Program-made: the position numbers and the translations under genes
Origin: Planctomycetota bacterium
GTDB lineage: Bacteria > Planctomycetota > Planctomycetia > Pirellulales > Thermoguttaceae
Reading direction: 5' to 3'
NCBI GenBank assembly: GCA_018897395.1
Contig: JAHIKV010000258.1
Span: 1 to 15,506 of the forward strand
DNA: 15,506 bases
Notes under the pieces: model-generated
Seen by the model: only the letters and a program-made list of their open reading frames with translations
Told to the model about the DNA's origin: nothing
Database searches by the model: none
Part shown: one piece after another, positions 7,476 through 12,663 of the stretch
Position numbering within the stretch: position 1 is the stretch's first letter
Layout: the number at the start of each line of letters is the position of its first letter

Positions 7476-7862
7476 GATGATTCGGTTTGGGCTGAAACCA
7501 TTGCTACGAAGTATGCGGAAGCGGAAAAATTGATTCTGGTCTGCGACAACCTGAACACGCACACGATGGGAGCTTTCTACGAAGCCTTTCCTGCAAGCCA
7601 AGCGAGGAAGCTTGTCCGTCGTATTGACTTCCGCTTTACTCCCAAGCATGGAAGCTGGCTGAACATCTCAGAAAACGAACTCAGTTCCATGACGCGTCAA
7701 TGCTTGAACGGTCGCCGCATCGGAGACATCGAACAACTTCGCGAGGAAACACAAGCCTGGGCCACCGCCAGCAACGACAAACAACGCGGAGTTGACTGGC
7801 AGTTCAAAATCGACGATGCCAGAACAAAACTCAAGTCCCTCTACCCCTGTTTTTTATCATGA
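7476..7862 (+). pseudogene. IS630-family transposase, C-terminal fragment
   Basis: Only the last 128 residues of an IS630-type DDE transposase remain; intact members are roughly 340 residues. The fragment begins DDSVWAETIATKYAEAEKL and holds the second catalytic Asp in LILVCDNLNTH, the FTPKHGSWLNISENEL segment with the catalytic Glu, then SSMTRQCLNGRRI and a C-terminal DDARTKLKSLYP. The first catalytic Asp and the N-terminal helix-turn-helix are missing. Right after the stop, the sequence ends CAAAGCAC at a CTAG. Read inward on the minus strand this gives GTGCTTTGTCATG, the probable right end of the IS. No matching left end is visible upstream, so the element is truncated and cannot move by itself. 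Confidence 0.85.
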
Positions 7863-7872
7863 CAAAGCACTA

Positions 7873-8000
7873 GTGCTCCGTCAATCGTGATTTGATGGGT
7901 TTCGTTGGGGTGGCAGTTGTACTGCCACCCCGATGGACGGTGATACGGGGCGGCAGTACAACTGCCGCCCCAACCTATCACTACACGATTGACAGAGCAC
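7873..8000. mobile_element. MITE-like element 1, 128 bp, bounded by CTAG/TA
   Basis: The element lies between TA dinucleotides of two CTAG sites (7870-7873 and 8000-8003). Terminal inverted repeats are GTGCTCCGTCAATCGTG on the left and, read inward from the right, GTGCTCTGTCAATCGTG (16 of 17 identical). Each arm carries its own hairpin: GGGGTGGCAGT-tgt-ACTGCCACCCC (7907-7931) and GGGGCGGCAGT-aca-ACTGCCGCCCC (7947-7971). It has no coding capacity. The 11-bp terminus matches the adjoining IS630 end (GTGCTTTGTCA) at 10 positions when its right end is used, and TA/CTAG targeting is known for IS630, so mobilisation by that transposase family is a good inference. Confidence 0.8.
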
Positions 8001-8002
8001 TA

Positions 8003-8120
8003 GTGGTCTGTCCATCTCGACTTTACACGTTGGGTGCCACTGCTGGCTTGTCCAGCAGTGCCGGAAACACGGTTGGACAAGCCAACCGTGGCACCCGTAA
8101 TTTCAACTTGGACAGACCAC
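8003..8120. mobile_element. MITE-like element 2, 118 bp, bounded by CTAG/TA
   Basis: The second element abuts the first, between CTAG at 8000-8003 and CTAG at 8120-8123. Its termini are GTGGTCTGTCCA on both sides (12 of 12, read inward). Each arm again has a hairpin: CACTGCTGG-cttgt-CCAGCAGTG and CACGGTTGG-acaag-CCAACCGTG. Around these lie inverted GGGTGCCAC (8032-8040) and GTGGCACCC (8088-8096). It shares the end consensus GTGSTCYGTC with element 1 but has different inner hairpins, which resemble the unit at 73-130. It interrupts or abuts the decayed ORF that follows. Confidence 0.8.
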
Positions 8121-8123
8121 TAG

Positions 8124-8614
8124 ACTGTCTGATCGGCTGCGCGGTTGGGGCCTCGATGCAGGGCGTGGCGTTGGCTGGCATGGGGACACTTCAGGCCGTT
8201 TCCAAACGCAAACGGCTGACAGCCGCGGAACTCGCGGCCCTGACTCGCGGACGGTAACGTTTTCAGTGGTGACGCGATTCGCACGATCTTGCCGAGCACC
8301 CGCGGAGGAATGTGGTGCGACATTGACTATATCCCGCTTCGCCCGTTTGGTAGTTTTGCACAGTTGGCCCGGACCGCCCCTCCGGCATTGCCGTCTACGC
8401 TTCGACCGACAACACCATCGGGGTTAGCTTCCTGGCCGTGACCTGGATCATGCGATTCGTTTACAACAAACAACCGCCAAACATCAACGTGTTTGTTGAC
8501 CACGGCAGTTACTGGGACGGCGTCTGGGGTTCTCAGACCTGGCCGATCGACTGCTCCAATTTCACGATCACCCTCACCAGCGGGTCGAAAACCGCGATCA
8601 TAAGCAACGTCTGA
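8124..8614 (+). pseudogene. Decayed ORF of unknown family, 5' truncated, two frameshifts
   Basis: Three reading-frame pieces join into one plausible protein: IGCAVGASMQGVALAGMGT...KRLTAAELAALTR in the frame that opens at the CTAG at 8120, then DGNVFSGDAIRTILPSTRGG...RPFGSFAQLA, then DRPSGIAVYASTDNTIGVSF...ITLTSGSKTAIISNV and a stop at 8612-8614. The joins need one extra G near 8248 and one missing base near 8370. The 5' end is cut by MITE-like element 2, and no start codon is seen. The family is not recognised. The reconstructed C-terminal part is rich in beta-prone residues (SYWDGVWGSQTWPIDCSNF). Its stop overlaps the ATG of the next ORF (TGATG), so the two were once translationally coupled. 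Confidence 0.55.
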
Positions 8615-9064
8615 TGGACTGTGTCTTCGAGAAAACCACCGACGGCAAATGGGAGTGCCTCCACTGCCACGCCCGCTACGGCTACCTGCCCGCCCGTCAG
8701 TGTGACGCCGATCCGGAGAAACCCAAACCGCCCCCGCCTGATCCTGCATCATCATCCGTGGAATCGACAGTGCCGGCCGTCCGTGGCCCGGGCGACTATC
8801 TGCACGATGCCATCTTGCGTTGGGTTGGCGAGAGTCCGACCGCAGACTGCCAATGCCGCTCGCGGATCGCCCAGATGAACTCCCGGGGGCCACAAGGCTG
8901 CCGAGAGCATATCGAATGAGATCGTCGGCTGGCTGCTGGACGAGGCCCAGCGCCGTGGTTGGCGGGTCGCCAATCTCCCTGGCGCCCGTTGGGCCGTCAA
9001 GCGACTGGTGCTCGGGGCAATCCGCAAGGCCGAGCGTACCGAGAACGATCACCCCTGTCAGTGA
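8614..9064 (+). pseudogene. Small Cys-rich ORF of unknown family, single frameshift
   Basis: The ATG overlaps the previous stop (TGATG). The first 101 codons read MDCVFEKTTDGKWECLHCHA with a CxxC pair that could bind zinc, a Pro-rich linker, then GDYLHDAILRWVG, CQCRSRIAQMN and GPQGCREHIE before a stop at 8917-8919. In another frame the reading continues EIVGWLLDEAQRRGWRV, then GARWAVKRLVLGAIRKAERT, to a stop at 9062-9064. Removing one A near 8915 joins them as HIDEIVGWLLDEA. The whole would be about 149 residues. The family is not recognised. The pair of genes at 8124-9064 resembles accessory or phage-like cargo that has decayed, but that is only an impression. A sequencing error is an alternative cause of the frameshift. 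Confidence 0.5.
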
Positions 9065-9123
9065 ACTTTATGCTGTTCGGTAGCCCAAACTACTTTCTGC
9101 GATAGAAACCACTTGACGCGAGC

Positions 9124-9145
9124 AAACGGAGACATTTCCGTTTTT
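9124..9145 (+). terminator. Possible weak intrinsic terminator
   Basis: AAACGGA (9124-9130) and TCCGTTT (9137-9143) form a 7-bp stem with a 6-base loop, followed by a short T run ending at 9145. It could end transcription from the decayed ORFs ahead of the sigma-factor gene. The stem is short, so this is tentative. Confidence 0.35.
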
Positions 9146-9150
9146 CCGTG

Positions 9151-9180
9151 TTCACTTTACGATCCGCGTGTGGGTATACT
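9151..9180 (+). promoter_or_regulatory. Possible sigma-70 type promoter of the sigma/FecR operon
   Basis: TTCACT (9151-9156) and TATACT (9175-9180) are separated by 18 bp and lie about 90 bp before the sigma-factor ATG, directly after a possible terminator. The match is fair, not strong. The remaining bases of the 9065-9270 gap show no gene. Confidence 0.3.
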
Positions 9181-9270
9181 CTACAGAGCAACGGTCGTGG
9201 CACGAAATGAGGCTGTGCGCGAAGGTTGCGCTCCGCCATTGCCCTATACCACCGAGTGCAGGAGTGTCGG

Positions 9271-9792
9271 ATGGCTTCGGAACCGAAAGACGTCCTGGAA
9301 TTGTTCGCCAGGTATCAGCGACGGTTGTACTCGTATATCCTTTCGGTGCTTCCCAACCAGGCCGACGCCGAGGACGTGCTTCAGAACACGAACATCGTGG
9401 TTTGGCGGAAGTTTGACCAGTTTCATCCCGGCACGGACTTTCGGGCATGGATCTTTCAGATCTGCTATTACGAGATCTGTAAGTTCCGCAGCCGTCAGCG
9501 TCCGGCGGGAGTAAGCTTCAGCACCGAACTGATTGACGAACTGTCGGTGGAGTATCACTGTTACAACGATCTGCTCGAAATACGGCAAGCGGCACTGCCT
9601 GGCTGCGTCGAGCAGTTGCCTGCGCAAGACCGGGATCTCATGGATGCCGTGTATGGCAGAGAGATAAGCGTGCCGTGCCTGGCGCAACAAATGAATCGGA
9701 AGCCTACCAGCATTTATCGCTCGTTGCGACGAATCCGGAAATGGCTGTACGACTGCGTTGAACGCGCTGTTTACAAGAGGACTGAGCCATGA
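9271..9792 (+). CDS. ECF sigma-70 factor, Rhodopirellula/Verrucomicrobium type
   Basis: This 173-aa extracytoplasmic-function sigma factor directs RNA polymerase to a dedicated set of promoters. Region 2 spans about residues 8-80 (LFARYQRRLYSYILSVL, then ADAEDVLQNTNIVVWRKFDQF and FRAWIFQICYYEICKFRSR). Region 4 spans about 115-165 (LPAQDRDLMDAVYGREISV, LAQQMNRKPTSIYRSLRRI as the helix-turn-helix). I choose the ATG at 9271 because AGGAG lies six bases upstream; the upstream in-frame ATG at 9226 has no such site. Its stop overlaps the start of the FecR gene by four bases (ATGA), so the two are coupled. The sigma plus FecR pairing is typical of this planctomycete/verrucomicrobial family, which suggests membrane-controlled activity. 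Confidence 0.94.
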   Translation: MASEPKDVLELFARYQRRLYSYILSVLPNQADAEDVLQNTNIVVWRKFDQFHPGTDFRAWIFQICYYEICKFRSRQRPAGVSFSTELIDELSVEYHCYNDLLEIRQAALPGCVEQLPAQDRDLMDAVYGREISVPCLAQQMNRKPTSIYRSLRRIRKWLYDCVERAVYKRTEP

Positions 9793-11474
9793 CGCTGTCA
9801 TTCGAGCGACAGGCGCAGTTGGCCAAACTTATCGATGCGGTGTGCGGCGGTACGATTACGCCTGAGCAGGCTGCACGTTTGGAGAGGGAGTTGCTCCACG
9901 ACGGCGAAGCGCAATGGTTCTACTTGCGGTACATCCAGGTACATGGCACCTTGCTCTGGGACTGCAAGTCGCATTCTGAATGGGAATCGGCGTGTCGGCT
10001 GAAGGAGCTGGCCTCGATTCCGTCGCCATGCGTTGGCGACGAACAGCAGCCCGTCCTGCCGCGCGGCGCGGCGGCCAGCCTCCCCCTCGGCTTCCTCGGC
10101 AGCGCCTATCACGGCACGGTGGGATTTTTCTCCCAGGAATTGCCCTTGAGCCTGTTAATTACCACGGTGATTATGGGCATGATGTTGCTGGGGGCTTGGG
10201 CGTACAAAATCACCCCCCACCAGCATTTCGCCACGGCGCCGTCGAAGTCGGTTCCGTCGGACGCCAGGCCCGAGATGGTGTTCGTCGGCCGGATCACCGG
10301 GCTGGTCGACGTGAAGTGGTCGGACGATCCCTACTATCTGCCGCCAATGGGCTACGCTCATGTATCTTTGGGCCGCAAGTACAAACTAGACTCCGGCCTG
10401 ATGGAAATCACCTACGACACCGGCGCGAAGGTCATCCTTCAAGGCCCTTGCACCTACGAAGTCGAATCCACCAGCGGCGGCTACCTCGCGCTGGGAAAAC
10501 TCACGGCAAGAGTGGAGAAGGAGAGGTCAGAGGTCAGAGGTCAGAGGTCAGATCACTATCCCCTCTCCACTAATTCTAATCCCCAATCCCTAATCCCTAA
10601 TCCCCTCTTCTCCGTCCGTACTCCCACCGCCATCGTGACCGACCTGGGCACGGAGTTCGGCGTAGAGGTCAAGCCCGGCATGGGCACGGAGGTACACGTT
10701 TTCCAGGGGAAGGTCGAGGCGGAATGGATTGGGCCGGCGGGAGCCTCGGGCAAAAAAGTTCAGTTGATCGAGGGGAAGGCAGCCAAGTTCGATCGACGGG
10801 GAGTTGTCGCTGCATCATTCGTTTCCCAAGCTCAAGGATTCCCGAGCATCGTCGTGCCGCCCCGGGTTCCGGTCGATGTCGCCGCCCATAAGCTCATCGT
10901 CAAGTGCAGCGGGACGTTTGGGGAAGGCGACTCACTGCCGGGCGTGAACGACATCATACTCTTGGGAATGTACCGCGCCCGAAACGTCAACGACGGGATG
11001 ACCGACGAAACGGTCCACGGCGACGCCTACTGGTTGGGACGCAACCACACGGCCAACGAGTACTTCACCATCGATCTGAGGCATCGTTTCGACGTCGAGC
11101 GGATCGAGTTGATGAACACGCACAACAGCATCGCCAACGATCGCGGCACCGAGGACTTTGAAATCTGGGCCGGCGACGAAATCGATCAATACTGCGAGTT
11201 GATCGCTCCCCGACTCGTGCTCAAAGGCACGCTGCCCTGCCGATTCGGGGCGGGCGCCAAGATTCCTTTCGACGTTTTTTCGGCCGCCGCGGGAGATTTT
11301 CAGCCGTTCCGCGCCCGGTACGTCAAGTTCGTCGCCAAGACGCATTACTGCAAGGGCGAATACGGAGGCTGTGGGCTGAACGAGATTCGAGTGTTTGCCA
11401 CCCCGGCGGGGAACAAGCAACGAGGGATTTCGCCCGCAGACACAACTAAGAACGGCAAGAAACCGCAACCATGA
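9789..11474 (+). CDS. FecR domain transmembrane protein with C-terminal galactose-binding-like domain
   Basis: This 561-aa protein overlaps the sigma-factor gene by four bases and is probably its membrane regulator. The cytoplasmic N-terminus (about 1-115) starts like an anti-sigma domain (LAKLIDAVCGGTITPEQAARLE, LLHDGEAQWFYLRYI). A transmembrane helix is at about 119-140. The FecR domain spans about 165-335 with ITYDTGAKVILQGP, GKLTARV and SVRTPTAIVTDLGTEFGVEV, then VFQGKVEA. A roughly 30-residue insert (243-273) encoded by two 7-bp repeat arrays splits the FecR domain between TARV and FSVRTPTA. The C-terminal part (about 370-550) resembles a discoidin/F5-8C-type fold (DAYWLGRNHTANEYFTIDL, FDVERIELMNTH, ARYVKFVAKTHY). 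Outside the membrane it could bind a glycan (inference). Confidence 0.9.
   Translation: MTLSFERQAQLAKLIDAVCGGTITPEQAARLERELLHDGEAQWFYLRYIQVHGTLLWDCKSHSEWESACRLKELASIPSPCVGDEQQPVLPRGAAASLPLGFLGSAYHGTVGFFSQELPLSLLITTVIMGMMLLGAWAYKITPHQHFATAPSKSVPSDARPEMVFVGRITGLVDVKWSDDPYYLPPMGYAHVSLGRKYKLDSGLMEITYDTGAKVILQGPCTYEVESTSGGYLALGKLTARVEKERSEVRGQRSDHYPLSTNSNPQSLIPNPLFSVRTPTAIVTDLGTEFGVEVKPGMGTEVHVFQGKVEAEWIGPAGASGKKVQLIEGKAAKFDRRGVVAASFVSQAQGFPSIVVPPRVPVDVAAHKLIVKCSGTFGEGDSLPGVNDIILLGMYRARNVNDGMTDETVHGDAYWLGRNHTANEYFTIDLRHRFDVERIELMNTHNSIANDRGTEDFEIWAGDEIDQYCELIAPRLVLKGTLPCRFGAGAKIPFDVFSAAAGDFQPFRARYVKFVAKTHYCKGEYGGCGLNEIRVFATPAGNKQRGISPADTTKNGKKPQP
10523..10550 (+). repeat. Heptanucleotide array GAGGTCA, 4 copies, inside the FecR gene
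   Basis: Four perfect consecutive copies of GAGGTCA, followed by a partial GATCA, lie in the coding sequence and encode ERSEVRGQRS. The array falls in the linker that interrupts the FecR domain. Confidence 0.9.
10576..10603 (+). repeat. Heptanucleotide array CTAATCC, 4 copies, inside the FecR gene
   Basis: The four units are CTAATCC, CCAATCC, CTAATCC and CTAATCC. They encode SNPQSLIPNP, lie 25 bp after the GAGGTCA array and end just before the conserved FSVRTPTA segment. Confidence 0.9.
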
Positions 11475-11501
11475 CCCAGAAGACGAAAGGAGGGTGCTGC
11501 C

Positions 11502-11801
11502 ATGAATGGCCCGTAGCCGACTGCCTCTCGTTCCCACGCTCCGCGTGGGAACGGACAAAGTGGACTAACCACGGTAGCTCCTACGGGCTATCCGTTTACG
11601 TTGTACACGAGCGATCCGATCACCGTGGCGGCGGGCACTCACACGCTGAGCTTCGTGGGCACAGAGGTTGCTTGGGGTGCAGACGCACGGACATCGATCG
11701 ACGCTGTAAGCATTACGACCATTCCCGAGCCATCGGCCTTGGCGCTGCTGGCCACCGGCTTGGTCGGTCTGCTCTGCTACGCATGGAGGAAGCGGAAATA
11801 G
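11502..11801 (+). pseudogene. PEP-CTERM surface protein, gutted remnant
   Basis: A good ribosome binding site (AAAGGAGGG) precedes an ATG at 11502, but the reading is MNGP followed by TAG. In a downstream frame open from 11517 to 11801 the end of a PEP-CTERM protein is intact: LYTSDPITVAAGTHTLSFVG, TSIDAVSITTIPEPSALALL, then a hydrophobic segment and the basic tail WRKRK. PEP-CTERM tails direct sorting by an exosortase. Nearly the whole body of the protein is missing, and a palindromic repeat (11529-11553) sits in the junction. Position and the intact start signal suggest it was the third gene of the sigma/FecR operon, 27 bp after the FecR stop. Confidence 0.7.
11529..11553. repeat. Palindromic repeat CGTTCCCACGC-tcc-GCGTGGGAACG
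   Basis: Perfect 11-bp arms surround a 3-base loop. This is a repeat of a kind dispersed in many bacterial genomes (translated as FPRSAWER). It lies in the remnant of the PEP-CTERM gene, and short inverted sequences CCCGTAG (11510-11516) and CTACGGG (11581-11587) surround it at a distance. Confidence 0.8.
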
Positions 11802-11804
11802 ATC

Positions 11805-11835
11805 GTTGGGGCGGCAGTTCAACTGCCACCCCAAC
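11805..11835. repeat. Single hairpin of the GGCAGTT...AACTGCC family
   Basis: GTTGGGGCGGCAGTT and AACTGCCACCCCAAC pair around one base with a single mismatch. This is the same hairpin type as in each arm of the element at 7873-8000 (there GTTGGGG with GGCAGT), but here it is alone and has no CTAG ends. It directly follows the PEP-CTERM stop. Confidence 0.75.
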
Positions 11836-11869
11836 AGAGTATGATTTCTGATTTGACTGGCGATCTCCG

Positions 11870-11900
11870 GCGTCGTCACGGAGGCGTTTCGTGACGACGC
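11870..11900. terminator. Hairpin between convergent genes, possible shared terminator
   Basis: GCGTCGTCACG (11870-11880) and CGTGACGACGC (11890-11900) are an exact 11-bp stem with a 9-base loop. It lies between the plus-strand PEP-CTERM remnant and the minus-strand DUF5615 stop at 11929. There is no clear T-tract on either side, so a termination role is inferred from position only. Confidence 0.45.
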
Positions 11901-11928
11901 TCGGAGCGCCTTAGCGGGCGTGAAGTCG

Positions 11929-12309
11929 TCACAGATTTCGCACTCGGATCGTCACGGCGTTGCCGGTTCGCTTGGCGATCAAGAGAAACGGCGGCGTAAG
12001 CTCGAGATTCCCGGCGAACAACAATTGCAGAGCTTCAAGGGTAAATCGCGGTTTAATATGTCCCGGTCGCAGAAAAACCACACCCACTATCGGGTCCAAA
12101 CGGCCGATGGACAAGGCGCCAAAGTCTCTGTCATGCGTAACCACGACACGATTCATCGAGTATGCCCGTTGCAGCAGCACGGCGTCGTCCGAGCCGGTCC
12201 AGCCGCTTTCGCGGACGTCGAAAACGTCCCGACCCGCTGCCCGCAACCCGGCAACAACGGTAGGATGGATGTTCTCATCGGTCAGGAAGGAGAAGTCGCT
12301 CAGCCTCAC
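11929..12309 (-). CDS. DUF5615 PIN-like domain protein, putative toxin (second copy)
   Basis: This 126-aa PIN-like protein keeps the canonical acidic sites: FLTDENIHP (TDEN, about 9-12), SGWTGSDDAVLLQRA (Asp pair) and VVVTHDRDFGAL (third site), followed by VGVVFLRPGH. Unlike the copy at 2795-3160, its first motif is the usual DEN. It overlaps its DUF433 partner by four bases, so translation is coupled. It is the downstream gene of the pair, the usual order for these modules. It is presumed to act as an RNase held in check by DUF433; this is inference from the family. The surrounding plus-strand genes suggest the pair inserted into an older operon. Confidence 0.9.
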   Translation of the reverse strand: MRLSDFSFLTDENIHPTVVAGLRAAGRDVFDVRESGWTGSDDAVLLQRAYSMNRVVVTHDRDFGALSIGRLDPIVGVVFLRPGHIKPRFTLEALQLLFAGNLELTPPFLLIAKRTGNAVTIRVRNL

Positions 12310-12542
12310 GGCCCCACCTCGACGGAGACCAGAACGTCGTTCTCCAAAAAGTGGACGGCATACCGCAGGGCTTCCTCAACGTCCTCGGGTGCGAGATGCG
12401 GATACGCCCGCAGGATGTCGTCGCGGCTGGCGCCGGAAGCCACCAACTCCAAAAGGAACTCGACACTGATGCGAGTTCCTTTGATGCAAGGCTTACCGCC
12501 CAGAACGTTCGGATTGCAGACAACGCGTGTGAACACGGCCAA
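12306..12542 (-). CDS. DUF433 domain protein, putative antitoxin (second copy)
   Basis: This 78-aa DUF433 protein has NPNVLGGKPCIKGTRISVEF as the conserved core (GGKPCIKGTRISV, about 15-27), then LLELVASGASRDDILRAYPHLAPEDVEEAL and a final helix. The start is TTG at 12542 or GTG at 12536; AGGAGAAGGAG upstream suits either, so the first two residues are uncertain. A strong promoter-like sequence lies upstream. Sequence similarity to the DUF433 at 2561 is limited to the family core, so the two modules are separate lineages rather than a recent duplication. Confidence 0.88.
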   Translation of the reverse strand: MAVFTRVVCNPNVLGGKPCIKGTRISVEFLLELVASGASRDDILRAYPHLAPEDVEEALRYAVHFLENDVLVSVEVGP

Positions 12543-12576
12543 TTTCTCCTTCTCCTCATGCTATATTGCTTATTTC

Positions 12577-12585
12577 ATTATACCA
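12577..12585 (-). promoter_or_regulatory. Extended -10 promoter element of the DUF433/DUF5615 pair
   Basis: On the minus strand TGGTATAAT gives a consensus TATAAT with the TGn extension, about 34 bp before the DUF433 start and followed by AGGAGAAGGAG. No good -35 box is visible, which fits an extended -10 promoter. Confidence 0.55.
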
Positions 12586-12663
12586 CGCGTTCAAGGGTGG
12601 CGGAAGGGGCGCCGGATATTGGACTTCAGGTTAAGGACTTTTCCCGTTAAAGTGAGACAAACG

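Noticed and set aside
7205..7477. 90-aa plus-strand open reading frame after the GIY-YIG gene
   Set aside because: It has no start signal and no family features; the minus strand over the same bases reads more like a protein.
8327..9052. 241-aa open reading frame on the minus strand across the decayed region
   Set aside because: The sequence is Arg/Gly/Ser/Asp-rich with no recognisable domain. The plus-strand frames read as coherent protein when single indels are allowed.
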